Below, in pieces: positions 1-13,400 of a stretch of 64,000 nucleotides of DNA. Every line of letters starts with the position of its first letter. Positions within the stretch are counted from its first letter, which is position 1. Under the pieces are notes generated by a model that was not told where the DNA came from, did no database searches, and was given only the letters and a program-made list of their open reading frames with translations. The stretch is taken from assembly GCF_950023065.1 (NCBI RefSeq), contig NC_088677.1:79261469-79325468 (forward strand), given 5' to 3'. The translations under genes and the position numbers were made by a program. The stretch comes from Planococcus citri. Its lineage: Eukaryota > Arthropoda > Insecta > Hemiptera > Pseudococcidae.

Positions 1-1795
1 CTTGAAAATCCTCAGCTTGGGAATCGAAAATTTAAAAAAATGCAATGGAAAATGTATTTTCATTCTGAGATAGGCGGTAGGATTTATTCGCAGTTGAGTC
101 GATTTCCACACGGACGCGTCTGGTGGGTTTTTTTGACATGACTTTTTTAAGGAATAAAATGTAAAAAAATTGAACTCGTCGAAGGAAAATTTTCGAAATT
201 TATACCAACGGCTGTGACTTACAGTCTGACCCCCCCCCCCACCGGCCTCCAGAATTTTAAAATTTCTCCAGAAAGCGCGAAAATCAATTTGGGCAGCTAA
301 ACATCAATTCGTAGCTTATTCTCAAACTTCTTACAGAATTTATCTACATTTAAATTAAATCGCACAACCATGCTTGAACACCACCCTATTCTCCAATTTT
401 GAGTCAAAAAATTGCTCACAGTGAAGGACCAATGTGCTGGTGCATTGTCATGGTGAAGAATCCATGACTTATCTTTCCACAATTGGCGTCGTCACGCGGC
501 ACAATGGTCACTTCAATGAATAATACGCCAAAATTCGAGAACGCAACGTATCGACTTGAAACTTCGTATACAACTACTAGATAGATGTAGGAACATGGGA
601 CATACCTCGATAGCACGCCAGTGTTACCACACAGCGCGCAAAAAATGTCGTCCGGGAACTTATTTGACAGACCTCGTAGAGGCTGACATTTCGCGTAAGT
701 TTTGTTTTGCTAGCGAACTAATTATTTTAAGGGGTGCTTCGATTTCGCTCATTTTTTCTTACGAATTCCCCTCGATGGTCTAGTAAAATAATCATAATCA
801 TTTCCAATTCCCATCCTTATCATCGAAGGGAAGGGAGGGGTTGTCATTCATATTCCAAACATTTTTACGATTCGAAAAAACTCAAAATGACGGGTGACGT
901 GTCATTTGTTCAGTTTTCAACGATGCCGGCTTCGAACGTTCGTTTATTTTTTAGGTACAACTCCTCAGCATTAACCCCCCCCCCTCCCCTCCCCCTTAGC
1001 AATTCTGAAAACGAACGAGATATAGAAAAAGTGACCAACGCTTGATGTTACATGTCGATTTATTACTAATTTGAAGGCACAAATTCGAATTTTTTGCACA
1101 TTTTCGACTTATGACCTTCCTCCCCCCTTTCTTCTGTTCCCATCCAGTTTTCAGATTTCACAAAATGTACGAAATATTGCACGATATGAAAATAGTGAGT
1201 GATGTGACATATCAATTCCAAGTTCCAATTGAATAGAGGGAGATGAGTGCTCGTTTGAGACGGAAGATGGAGTATCTGGAAAATTCAAGTGCTTTTAGAA
1301 TCATCTATCAAAATTGGTAGGTAGAACTTGGTCACGTTTTATGATTTTTTTTTCTGAAGTAACTTTTTTTTTTGGAAAAAATTGAGTTCGAGCCGTAATC
1401 GAGAAATTAATTTTGACTGCTCAGAAATTTATTTTAAGGCATGAGTGACGTGCTCTTTCAAGTCAAAATTTCAGCCAAATTTGAGTGGACGGGTTTGTAA
1501 TAATTCTTTTGCAAGTATTTGAAAAAAGTATGCAATTTATTTGACAAAAAAAACTTACAGAATAAAGATTAATAATTGAATAATAAAAAATAAAAATGCT
1601 TAAAATGTAGCTGTGTATGCTTAATAATGTAAATGATAATGTAAAAAGTAATAGTACATTACATTACTAGATTAATAAATGATAATGTAAAAAGTAAAAC
1701 AAATTATGTACGACTTTGATGTTGATTTCATACTACTGATTATGCTCTTTTTGAGTCATGTGATATTTAACATTTAACCAGTGTTGAGCAGAGCG
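1..1795. other. Intergenic DNA downstream of gene 1
   Basis: No gene is supported. Positions 1-140 resemble 48294-48440, which lies upstream of gene 4, so this appears to be the duplicated 5' flank of another family member lying to the left of the window. A poly-C run lies near 230-240. Short reading frames here have no recognisable domains. Confidence 0.5.
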
Positions 1796-2637
1796 GTCGT
1801 TATTTTTCAAACTTTATTGTTTCATCGGAGTACCCCCTTAAAATATTCATTTGGATGAAATAAAAATACACTGAATGTTTCAATATGAAAGAGTAATTTT
1901 AACCCGCGTCTCAAAGCGATTGAAGATGCACAATATCGTGAGTGCGTCGACGTGGAATAAATCCGATGCAACGCGGAAACTACTTTGCCAGAGACCTACT
2001 CATGAATATCAGGTATCAATGTACAATCAATTCAAGCTCGTAAAATTAATGGAAAACTTCAATATTTTGATAAATTGATCAACATAGGCAAAAAATATGT
2101 AAATAAATGTGGAATTGCATGCTTCTTATTCGAGTAAGGAAGCCTCATCATTTTTTTGTTAGTATGTTCGGGTATTTCTTTCTGAAATTTTAAATTAGGT
2201 ACATACTTGGACGATTTAAAGGACTAGGTACATTGTGTGTTCACCTCAATCCCCCCCCCCACACACCATTCTTTTTCTGTTAATGCTGAGTACTAAGAAA
2301 TGATCAGAAAAACAACTACCTATGTACCTTTCCCCTTGGACACGTAAAATAACCTGTCTATTTACAACTACTGCAGTAAAAAATTGGTAGCTCCGCCTGT
2401 TCTAATAGACAATGCTGTGGAAAATGTACATATCAAAGTTTTACGAGTTGCGACGAAACGTATTCCACTGTGTGGACTTGGGCGAGAACATAGACACGCT
2501 GAAGGCGTTACGCAACCTTAATCGCTTTGAGACGCGAGTTTGGGACTTCATTATTTTATCGAAAAGAATATTTTTAGGGGGTCCCTCCCATAAAAACGTT
2601 GATTTTTTAAAAAAGATGAACAATAATGGCCGCCCTA
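1796..2637. mobile_element. Inverted-repeat insertion at the 3' end of gene 1
   Basis: Intact family members run straight from the 3' flank into the last codons. In gene 1 about 0.84 kb intervenes. Its two ends are inverted copies: GCGGTCGTTATTTTTCA with ACCCCCTTAAAATATTC on the left, and the reverse complement of the 2550-2637 segment on the right. An inner pair (cgcgtctcaaagcgatt near 1906, inverse near 2520) also matches. A similar right end lies at 7375-7470 in gene 2. The right end supplies the last codons and stop of gene 1. Confidence 0.55.
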
Positions 2638-5600
2638 TGCATGCTTTCGGCAAATCCAATCGCGTGGCTATCCATGTCAAAAACGGAGTAATACTTCCGG
2701 AGGAAAACATTTCCTAAAGTCCATGACGTGTCACCTTCGACGAAATTGTCGATAATACCCATCCTGCATTTTGCTGTAGAATAATCGTCTTCAAACTGTA
2801 GGAGATACAGGACCATTACAAATTCCTCACATTTTGAATAAAATATCAATACTTATTGAATAAATATTCTCACTTTAGGCCTACCTCCATATAAGTGTAA
2901 TCTTCTCCTTCAAGTGTGTATTTTTTTCCACCGATTTCGAATGTTAGACTGGGCAACTTCGGGATATCTTTGCAGTCGACCTGTGCGCATAAACAGCATA
3001 GTTTTAATAGGGTTTCATATAAAAAGACAGCGAGTCCAGAAGAAAAAAAATGACGAAGAATATGACTTTTTTTTTTGTTTTTATGGTTTTGGATTTTCAT
3101 TAAGTTCCAAAAAAAAGTATTTAACCTATTCCGAATAAGCCTAATGTCATGTGGTCCTGTCTTTCTCTTTTTATCCATATTCGATTCCTTTCAGTTATAT
3201 GTCTCATTGAAGTAGGTAAGGATGAAGAATTTTTATGTGTATTTGACGTATTGAATTAAGGATAACGTAAGTAGGTAATTATTTGCAATTACTTTACTAG
3301 TTGATATGTCACCGTTTGTAACGTTATGTATTGCCTCAATACTTTTTGACGGTCCCGCGATGAAATTAGTGCCGCTGTCAACTTTGGCTGTCGTCTCTGA
3401 ATCCATATTGGTATGATTTGGGCCAAGTTGTAATGAAACGCTATATGTGAAAGAGAGTATTGTAGTCTTGAATCTGTATTAACGAATACTTTTGATGGGC
3501 ATTATTGTGTTACCTACTTTTCAATTGGAATGTACCATCTACCGAATGGTTGAGTTTCATTCACGTAATTCAAAGGACCCCGAAACTTTGATTCGTCTAT
3601 ACCACATAACGTTAATTCACCACCACGAGTATTCCTAATTTTAAAACAAACAAATCAGACATTTTTAAACTGGCTATGGAAGTTTCATTTTCAGCTGTTA
3701 TTGATTTCAGATGTGCTCTTGCGATATACTCGTATTATTTGTAATTATTTACCTATTAAAATAGAATGAAAATTTATTCTCTCGATTAACCGTCCGGCAA
3801 AGTTGTGTGATGATGTTATCGGATGGTCTGGAGTAATCATATCCTAATCCAATAATACTATGGTATGTATCTGTTGGGAACAGTGTGACGTTGGTGACTT
3901 CAAGAAATTCTGAGTTGTTGAGTTCAACTCCGGCCAACTGTAATATGGTCATAATTTTTATTTTTGAATGGACAACACTAGGCAACTGCGTATTTGTGTT
4001 CTAGTTGAAAATGGGCATAATCGATACTTTATACCCTAAAAAAAAACAGGATGTGGCTTTTCAATTTGAGTTGTTTTTTTTTGGTCAGGAGAGATGATCA
4101 GAGTTGCAAAAATGGCCGTTTTTGCCCTACTTCAAGAGTTTATAGCTACATCAGTATTATTTTGCGAAAAAAACCAAGGCATTTTTTGATTTACGTACTT
4201 TTTTTGCAAACTGAATTGCTTTGATGAGCGTGAGCGAGGAATTTCCATCAATTATTGCTTGCTAATCGTTTAATTGCATGAGTTGGTACATATTGAAAAA
4301 ATCAATATGAAACAGCTCATGAATTTATGATTGTTTTTGGGTCGGTAGTCTAACTCACATCGATCTACGTAGTTTGGGTTACCTGTCTCGGAACATCCAG
4401 AACATATTCTATTGTATCATCTGCTTTGACTTACCATTATTGTATCATTTGAACAAAATCCAGCTACCTTTCCGATTATGTATGTACTTCTTTTTTGACA
4501 ATTAGGCTTTGTTGGTTGTTTGTATGTTGTTGACATCTCGTGGTCATACAGATGAACGCCACCTGTTGAAGAAATGGCAAAATTTCAATCATTTTTTCAT
4601 GCACCGTGTATACTACAGACACTACAGTTATTGCAAAATTTCTGCGGCGTTGCATCGAAATACACAAGAAAGGAAGCTGGATTCATTGACTTCTTAAAGA
4701 TTTTTTTTCTTACTTCTTTGACAAAGTATCAAATCTTGACATTTTTTCGAGAGTACCCATAGTTTGGTGGATTGTGTATTAAAAATCGTTTTAAACTCTT
4801 GAGGTGGCGTTCCAATTGAAAAAGAACCGTAATACGTATCCTGAAAAGTAAATGTAAGTTGAGAATCTATGTCATATATGCTGATGTGATCAGTCAGCAG
4901 AAAGTCTATAATGCACATGGTGTTGCCGGAATCGTGTGTCAAATTTGGCGACGGCATACGCCGAATGTAAGATTTTGCCGAATAAGAATAAACCTGTAGT
5001 TTTGCTAGTAAAAAAGAGAAAATTTGGTAGCAGAGGTTTTTGAGGGCACCACTTTCATCTGTGATCACTATTTGACGCAAAATATATAAACATTAAGGGG
5101 ACTTCAATTGGAGGGAATTGAAAATTTTTCGACATTGGTACCAAAATTTGGGGTTTAAAGGGCCCAAAATTCATTTTAAACACCATTCTCCGCGCCGTTT
5201 CACGTCGATAAGGTAATGGCGCGTCGAAATTCTAATTATCGGCGGCGCACATGTCTAGATTTCAGCTCCCAAAGAAGGAGCATTTTCTAAAAAATCGTGG
5301 TTTTCTTGCTCCTGTCGCTACACAACCTGTCTTGGAGATCTATTTTGCGTACTCCTGAAATTTATAAATCCACTTCATAAACTGTCACTCCTCGAACTAA
5401 AACCTTTTCATCCTCATTGTCCCCACTTCAAGAATCACATCACACCAGCTAACTGCTTGATTGGTTAGAAAATAATCAGATGACATGGCTACTTGATGGT
5501 TTTGATTTTTAGTTGTGGTAAGTTCTCGTAGTATCGCTAATTGAAATTTATTTGATTTCTTTCCACTACAGTTGTTAAAATGACCATCGTGTGAACCGCC

Positions 5601-5886
5601 TTTTTTAAGTCGTTCTATGTATTTTCCTATGGATAATTATTACTCACCGCTGAAGTTATAGTCGTAATCGTCGACGTCCTTGTCAATGGTATCCTAAAAA
5701 AAAATCGTGGAAAATTATGTAGTTTTGCCGTTAGCACGAAAACCAAGCTTTTACGTTATTATTATAATAAATTTATAGTTGTTGAAAAATTGATTTCACT
5801 TACCGTATACTACTTCCAGAAGTAGAAACATTTCTTGCGTGATATAGTTGTGAAAAAAAGAACACTAAAAAATACTGTAACTTCAT
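2607..5886 (-). CDS. Gene 1: cathepsin D-like aspartic protease homologue, first catalytic Asp replaced (predicted non-catalytic), 9 exons
   Basis: Exons in reading order: 5804-5886, 5648-5693, 4714-4840, 4435-4562, 3753-3937, 3518-3634, 3293-3440, 2885-2980, 2607-2795. They sum to 1119 nt, a 372-residue open frame with consistent phases. The start is the ATG at 5886 before a hydrophobic signal peptide (MKLQYFLVFFF...). The propeptide exon gives only about 15 residues (IPLTRTSTITTITSA). The mature part has the pepsin-family landmarks YYGSFSIGTPPQEF, LWVLSKKC, GGELTLCGIDESKF, SGTNFIAGP and the C-terminal WTLGNVFLRKYYSVFDMD. The first active-site motif, normally DTGS, reads NTQS, so the catalytic Asp is Asn64. 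The second is DSGT at Asp250. The flap normally reading YGTG reads YIIG. A normal aspartic protease needs both Asps, so hydrolysis is unlikely; a binding or decoy role is inference. The last residues (RAAIIVHLF) come from an inserted repeat. Confidence 0.88.
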
Positions 5887-5980
5887 TTTTGACTAATGAG
5901 TTTTTATCTTGAGCTATAAAATACACGAACGACTAAAAAAATACAATTTGGTTCAATTTTTCATGGGATACTTTACGAGT

Positions 5981-5987
5981 ATTTATA
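5981..5987 (-). promoter_or_regulatory. TATA box of gene 1
   Basis: GATATAAAT reads on the minus strand about 95-100 bp before the gene 1 ATG. The same block (AGAGTCG-ATATAAATA) recurs at the matching place before genes 2 and 3. Just upstream is AGATTGG, where genes 4 and 5 have AGATAAGG. No start site can be fixed from sequence alone. Confidence 0.5.
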
Positions 5988-7438
5988 TCGACTCTCCAAT
6001 CTTTTTTTTTAAATCAGCTCGAAAATAATCAGTTTAGTTTCCTCGTTTTCGAAAAGCTCATACGATTTACATCCTGTATGAAAATTATATTATCGGCGCT
6101 TTTGCGAATTACTTTGATGAAAATTATCTATTTCAACGTCCGGTTTATGATTACATCTCTCAGTTTTGGAATTTTGAGCGACATTGTGTTATCTAGCTGT
6201 TGATGAAATTTTCTGACTAATGCAAATATTTTTATTGCGTTGTGCAAAAAAAAAGTATCTACATAGTGGGCCCACATAAGGATCTATTGCACACCATTCC
6301 CATCCGCCAATCCTCTGCGGCAAGCTTTTTCTTAAGGTGGAGTCCCATACAAAACATATCTAGCTCTTGTACTAAAAAAACAAAAAATAGGTTTCACCTA
6401 CAAATTGGTGTTCATTTTGGTTGACCGCCCTGTCACAAAGCAACATTGTCAACTTTTTACCCTTGAGCGATGCAGCTTGCTTAAATGCTCATAGATCGTT
6501 TGAAAGTATGCTTTAATTTTCATTGCAGAATTCAAATTTTGGGCCAATTTTGGTGTCCGAACTGCAGGGAGGGGGATGGCAACTGACTTAAATTCGGCGG
6601 AAATGAGTCGAAAGTGGAGTGTATCTAAATCAGGGTATTTTGGGGTGAAAATCACGATTTTAATGTTAATTTAGTAGTCTATATCCCACCAGTGACTCCA
6701 AAGGGGCGTGGTCCAAAATTCAAATATGTGGAAAAATTTTGGCAAAATTGAATGCGGTGTCATATGAAAATCTAAGTTTCTGCGAGTGAAAAACACGATT
6801 TTGAGATTCGTTTAGCAGTTTGATCTATGAAAACTCCAAAAGATCTAGTCCAAACACAAAATTCTAAATCGTATATTTTGATATAAGAAAAAGTTCTACG
6901 TACCATTTTTTTTTTTCAGAGCGCATCTTTGTAGACTTTTTTGCGTGAAAGATGTCGACAAATTAATCTTGGCCAAAATCTCAGCCGGATTTGAATGAGC
7001 GTGAGAGTGTTTGTAAAGATTCTTTTGCAAGTCTTTAAAAAAGTATCCAATTTATTTAACGAAAAAAAACTTACAGAATAAAGATGAATAATTGAATAAA
7101 AATACTTGAAATGTAGCTATGTATGCATAATAACATGTACATCCCTGGAAAAAATACTTTTAAGAAGCAGAAAACCCACCAAGTTAGAAAAAATAACTGC
7201 AAAAGAGATGTACCTACTTTACAAAATAATATCAAAGTAAAAAGTGCTTGAAAATCATTGTATGAGTATGTACATGTACCTAGGATAGAAACACTCAAAT
7301 CCATTATGGGTATGAAAATGAATTTGAAAACCGGGCTGATAAGTTCCCGCCAAGCTTTTGGCTCGGTTTTCAAATGGGCGTTATTATTTCATTAGAAAGA
7401 ATATTTTTATAAGATTCCTCCGATAAAAACATTGATTT
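5988..7438. other. Intergenic DNA between genes 1 and 2
   Basis: No gene seen. The 6010-7080 stretch matches 20090-21140, upstream of gene 2 (for example the block agtatctacatagtggg). The two stretches are duplicated 5' flanks. 7375-7470 resembles the right end of the inverted-repeat insertion next to gene 1 and encodes the gene 2 tail and stop. Confidence 0.5.
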
Positions 7439-10400
7439 TTAAAAAAAATAGATAATAACGGCCGCCCTGGTGATGGGCGCATGAACGCTTTCGGCAAATC
7501 CAATTGCGTGGTTATCTATGTCATAAACGGAGTAATACTTCTGGAGGAAAACATTTCCTAGAATCCATAGCCCTTCATCGTAAAAACGATCATGGGCAAA
7601 ACCAATCGTGCATTTCATTGTAGGTATTGTAGAATCATCGTTTTCGAACAGTGGGATCTATACAGAACCATTATAAATTGCTCACATTTTTAATAAAATA
7701 TTAATACTTATTGGATAAATATTCTCACATTAGGCCTACCTTAAAAGTGTAATCTTCTCCTTCAAGCGTGTATTTTTTTCCACCGATTTCGAATGTTACA
7801 CTGGGCAACTTCGGGATATCTTTGCAATCGACCTGTGCGCATAAACAGTAGAGTCGTAGTATGTTTTCAGAAAAAAAAACAGCAGCGAGCTCAAAAGAAA
7901 AAAAAATGTTGAAGAAAATCCAAAATATTCCCATTATGACTTCTTTATGTTTTTATGGTTTTGGATTCTCATTAAGTTCCCAAAAAAGTACTTATCTAAC
8001 TTATTCTGAATAAGCCTGATGTGGCCCTGTCTCTCTCTTTTTCTCCATATTCTCGATTACTTTCAGTTATACATATGTCACACTGAAGTTAGGTATGTGA
8101 TTGACGAATTGAATAATAGAGCGGAAAAAAAGAGCCTCAACTTCAACAAATTGTGAAAAGTCGTACCTGAACCTGACCAGTAGTTGACCCTAGTAGTGGA
8201 AGTCTAGTAAAAAAGTAGGTAGCTATCATTTTTTGAAACAAAAAAACTTGGGGTGGTGAACAAAGCACCATACGATCACTTTGCCATTATATTATCCATA
8301 GCCACGCCTGAATAACTTATTTTGTTGTTTCTTCTTATTATTTTTTCAATTTCACGGTCAAAAAGTAAAATAGCTAGTAGTTGATCACAAAAATCCAGTA
8401 GTTGATCATGATTTTGTCCAGTAGTTGATCACTTGATAAATGTTATTTAAATAAGAGAAAAGGGCGGATATGCACTGAGAGTGAAATACAATGAATGTGA
8501 ATAACTGGAGTCGAAGTTGTTTTTGTGAATTCGTGGGATGTTTTAATGAATTTAAGTTGTTAAATCACAATGATCAACTACTGGCTAAGAACGATTTATC
8601 CACGAATTTTGTGATTTTTAAAATTTCAAATGCACAGTTAGTATCGCTGATCTCTTCTCTTTTGAAACATAATAAAGTTTTTTCGAATTTTTTTTTTTTT
8701 TACTATGTGGTAAAACAATTATTTTGATAGCACTTCACTAAAAAAAATGTCTATCTTTGAAATGCCTTGAACATGGACATTTAAGCACTCTAAAATTCAG
8801 GATACATGATATGAAAAACAATCGAATAAGTTGGTGAAACTAGTAAGAACATGGTTTAGAATAAATGAATCGGTGGGAACGGAAAGGTAACAAGTCACAT
8901 TTTTGGAAACATTTTTTTTCACGGATATAGGGGTTTCAAAGTACGGCGGATCGACTGGTGATGTCAGATTTCCGCAAAACTGCCGGGAAAGTGGTATTTG
9001 GGCGCAGAAAAAGGGCGGACCCGCATTTATGACTTTTTAGTGTGCGTAGCACACTATTGGTTTCGCTTTGAGAAATTTAAATTTCAATTGCAATGAATGT
9101 TCTCTTAAGCTATCCAACCGTTTTTTGTACCTATTGGACACCATTTGAGAATCATTAAGGCGGAGGGTATAGATTTATTTTCATTCAATTCGGATGGGTA
9201 ATTGCTGAGTAATTGCAATTTTAGTTCATTATTTTAATGCATAAATTCCTAAAAAAAAAAATGGTAAAAGGGGACTTGCAAAACACCTGCCGCTCCTTGT
9301 ACCCTGCTATACCCCCAGTCTATTCCATCACCAGCTGTGTTTCATTTCATTGTACCCTGTTACACCCCCAGGCTGTTAGCTGTAAATTCCAAGTGGGAGT
9401 GGTTTGGTGGGGCGTTTACCAAACAAATATATTATTTTAATGTCCTAACCCCCGAAGTGAATTCGTGGCTTAGTGGTTAGGGCATGTAGGTAGGAATAGG
9501 AAATTTAGGGACCCAGGTTCGAATCCCTTTGAGGTAAGTAGGTAGGTGGCGGATTTTTCGTAGGAAATATTGGATAGGTAAATGCTGCGGAGTAAGTACA
9601 TGATGATGGTGCAAAAAAACGGATTTTGAACCCTGTAACCCCCTAATTTTAATTTATAAAAATCAAATTATGAAATATGATGATACAGTACACTCTCGAT
9701 AACTCGAAATCCAAGGGGAATGGTCGTTCATTCGGCTTATAGAGGTTTTCGAGATAATCAGTTTCGAGTTATGCAGGTAAGATTTTGAGAGCGTTCGAGT
9801 TATAGAGGTCTTACGAAATGAATGACTCAAGAGATATGTAAGTGCATAAAAGATAGAAGTATGAATTGAAATATTCGAGTTATAGAGGTAAACGCCAGAC
9901 AACGTACGACTTATAGAGGCTTTCTCACTATTTTTGGCAAAAGTTTAGCTTGGAGTTACAACTGAGATATTCAAGTGCATGAAAGATAGTCGTAAGAATT
10001 GAAAAATATTCAAGTTATAGAGGTAAACACCCGACAACGTACGAGTTATAGAGGCTTTCTTGCTATTTTCGGCAAAATTTTAGCTTCGAGTTACGACTGG
10101 TTTGTATAGTCAATTTCGACTTATCCGAGTAAAGTTAACATTGAGTGTTACGGAGATTTCAAGGGGAACGGAGGTTGATTCGGCTAATAGAGGTTTTTGA
10201 GTTAAAGAGTTTCGAGTTATCGAGAGTGTACTGTATTATTTTGCTAAATGAATTTTAATTTCACTTATTCCAATACTTTTTACCACCTATAGTGCCATAA
10301 GTATAGTAAAATTTAAAATTTACCTTAAGATAAGTAATTTTTACTTTTTTATGATATAAAAATTACCTTAAAATGAGTAATTTTTACACAACTTGGTTTA

Positions 10401-13400
10401 TGTAATTTTTATTATCATGATTTAGTAAAAATTATTAAAACAAAATGATTTTTACTATTAGTATAGCAAAATTTATTAAAATGATACCTAATTTGTACTA
10501 TAAGATACAGTAAAAATTATTATTGTAACTGAACAGTTGGAAATATTGAGTTTTAAAACAAATTTTATCATAGGTACTTATATTATGTATTTTTGAATGG
10601 GATCCAGTTATTGTGCTAAATATGTACCTAGTTAAAATTTTTTGTAAAAATTACTCAATTTTTTTCATGTAATTTAGAGGCAATGCGAATCCTGAACATA
10701 TTTTATTAGATTTAACAATTTAAAATCAAAGGAAAATTCTGAAAATTGGTTTGAAATTTTATAAATTTGAAGACAATGGAAATTCTAAAAAAATAATATG
10801 AAAATTTGTCATTTAAATTAAGAGACACTGAGAATTCCAGAAATTAATTAAAAGTTCTGTAAGTTGTAGATAATGTGAACTTGAAAATGATATGAGTTAT
10901 TGTATGTAAATTGTAATATTTATTAAGATAATGAGAATTCTGAAAAATTAGAGCCAATGTGAATTCCAAAAATTAACTTAAGTATACGTTTTGCAATTTA
11001 TGGACATGAACTTGAAAATTGAATTTGAAATTTTATAATTTGAAGACAATAAGAATTCTGAAAAATTATTCAAAATTTGGTCATTTAGAGGCAATGTGAA
11101 TCCTAAAAATTGATTGGAAGTTTCCTAACTCAGCAGCAATGCAAAATTCTGAAAATTTATTGAAAACTTCATGAAATTGTAGCAATGGGGAATTTGGGAA
11201 ATTAATTTAAAATTTTGTAAACTAGAAATTTCTTAATTTAGAAGCAATGCAAGCCTAGAAATTATTCTGAAATATTGTAATTTGGAAGATATGAAAACAC
11301 TGAAAAACAATAAAATTATTATTTTGAAGCAATCAGAGTTTCGAAAATATTATTATTTCTCATCACTGTGACATGGTTGAGTCACTTATGCACTACCTAA
11401 ATATGTAATAGCGGTTATAGCTGTACAAAAGACAGCTAGCTACGCACACTTTGCAGCTTAGCTGTCTAGTTTGTAAATTTTTTTTGATTCCTTGAAAAAT
11501 AACTAACATTTTTGAGAAGACCATTTTTTGAGACTTTCGGCAAAAAGTCTTAGAACTCAAGGGGTTTTTGGTCAATTTAAACGAGATAGCAGTCTAATTA
11601 ATGATGTACTTAGATGTAGAATCAAGCCCCATTCGTGCCCGAGCAATTTCAAAAGAAATTTTGTCGATTGGGTGCAGAAAGGGTCTAAGTCCCATTTGTT
11701 TAGGCAGCAACAGCGCCGGCGCACGTGAATATTTTTTTTTCTAAACAGAGCTAAAAATCCTTAAGCATGTTTACCAAAAATTTTTGATTTTCAAATAAAT
11801 CAGTTTTTTGTTATTCCTGAAAAGTGTGAAAATGGACTTAGCCCCTTTCCGTTCCCACCGATTCAAATCTGTCAACATATTTTTGTGAAGCTAGTTTCCA
11901 AATATTTTCAATACTGGACATTTTTCATGCAATGTGATCAACTACTGGCCGCTGATCATCTACTGGTCAGGTTACCTTATATTGAATGGTATGTCTTCGA
12001 AGACACAGAACCTGAGTATGAACTTTTTTCTAGACACCTCTCTTGAGGGATGGCTGATGGGTAAGTATCGAGTGTAGGTCGAGTTATCGAGAATTTCAAG
12101 GGGAACATTTTCAGTCGTGTAAGTTTTTCTGGTAAATATAATACTTGCAAAGTTAATTGCAAAAAATGTGAATCAGAACTGGTTACAGCTCCCATAGAAT
12201 TAGCTCCGGCTGCTGGGGTAGGAGGGTTGGTTTTTTTTTGGTAGTTCAGAGGGTCAGTTTGAACACATTCCTGAAGCCTTACAGACTGGAAGTATGGTAA
12301 TGCGGGGAACTACATATTAATAGATCTATGTATTGTAGCTCAAAGGCTTGTGCATTGGTTCTCCTGCCAGCAACTTTACTTGGTTTTGTTCACTCGCGAA
12401 GGCTGGCGCTGGTCCCTTCTCAATATACAGAAGTGAAGGCACCGGAGCTTTTCCCCTCTGTCCCTCTTTTCTGGTTTAGCCCACTGTCTAAGTGGATAAT
12501 TTGTGCAATTTGATGTGATTAATATTATTTTTATTAATTATGGAACAATGGATATTTCTCTGATCTTACTGGTCATTGCCTGGAGGTATATCTTGAATAA
12601 TAAGGACTTTGTGTAATTGATTTCTGACAATACTCTTAGCTTGAGTAGAGCCCGCGAAAGAGACGGAAAATAAATAGGGTAAGGTTGCCAAAAACGTACC
12701 ACTTCCTAAATCCTACCACTGCTACTTTTCTAGAAGTAGAACTCCTGTGTTGCCACTTACTATACAAAAATAATCAGCCAAATTGACTAATGTTTGGGTA
12801 ACTTATCAGTTTATCACGATTTAAAGAAAATATGTGGTTCTGATCTATATTTTTTTTGGTGTATATAAGGTGTTGGAGCCCTGATAGGATTAAGCAAGTG
12901 GAATTTTTTTCAATGGATCACATGAAACACATATTTATACTCATTTCATCGCGCACAGATGTAATTTATGAGTATATTTTATGGCAGTGCTGCCAGTTAT
13001 TCAAAAAAGGCCCAAGTTGTCTAAATTGTACCACGTGAGGTTTCCTAAATCATACCATTACATTTTGCATAACATGCAATGAGTTACCTAAAATGTACCA
13101 GGTAAAAACTATACAAAAACCGAATAAAAAGCTTCAAGGCAAACATGTAGTATTTTTTTCATTTTACAAATCAAAATATGTGTTATAATGGATACAAATG
13201 AAAACCTTATGCTTTTTCTTGAATTTTTTTCACCTCATTTCATCTACTTCCTTCAAAATAGGTATGACTAAAATGACTGAGTAGTACAACTTGGGGAACT
13301 AGTGGTATGATTTAGGAGACTAGTTTCCCAAATTGTACCATTTGAAGACCACTGAAATATCTCCAATCGTTGACAAATAAATTACTCAATTGATACCTAC

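Larger units (their letters stand above)
9033..11474. repeat. Dispersed repeat A, copy 1 (tRNA-like promoter inside; carries a nested MITE)
   Basis: This stretch is homologous, in reverse orientation, to 41933-43732. The shared ends are actagacagctaag and the small palindrome AGTGTGC-TAC-GCACACT. It contains a tRNA-like segment (9460-9535) and long AT-rich blocks. The class is uncertain: the terminal palindrome next to CTAA resembles a Helitron 3' end, but this was not demonstrated. Confidence 0.6.
8170..11973. mobile_element. Second-level element, TIR AACCTGACCAGTAG
   Basis: AACCTGACCAGTAGTTGA at 8170 is mirrored at 11973. Sub-terminal motifs are also inverted: repeats of CAGTAGTTGATCA at 8370-8430 against 11937-11950, and GGTGGGAACGGAAAGG near 8873 against its inverse near 11850. 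No clear target duplication or transposase. It is split by the repeat at 9033-11474. Confidence 0.55.

Noticed and set aside
1875..2720. Open frames of 67-101 codons near the gene 1 3' end
   Set aside because: They fall inside the inverted-repeat insertion and show no protein family features.
9460..9535. Possible tRNA gene
   Set aside because: A and B boxes are perfect, but the stems do not pair as a tRNA and the unit is part of a dispersed repeat.
9686..10233. Regular repeats of ttcgagttatagaggt considered as a CRISPR-like array
   Set aside because: Spacing is irregular and the repeats degenerate. TA-flanked inverted ends show a MITE.
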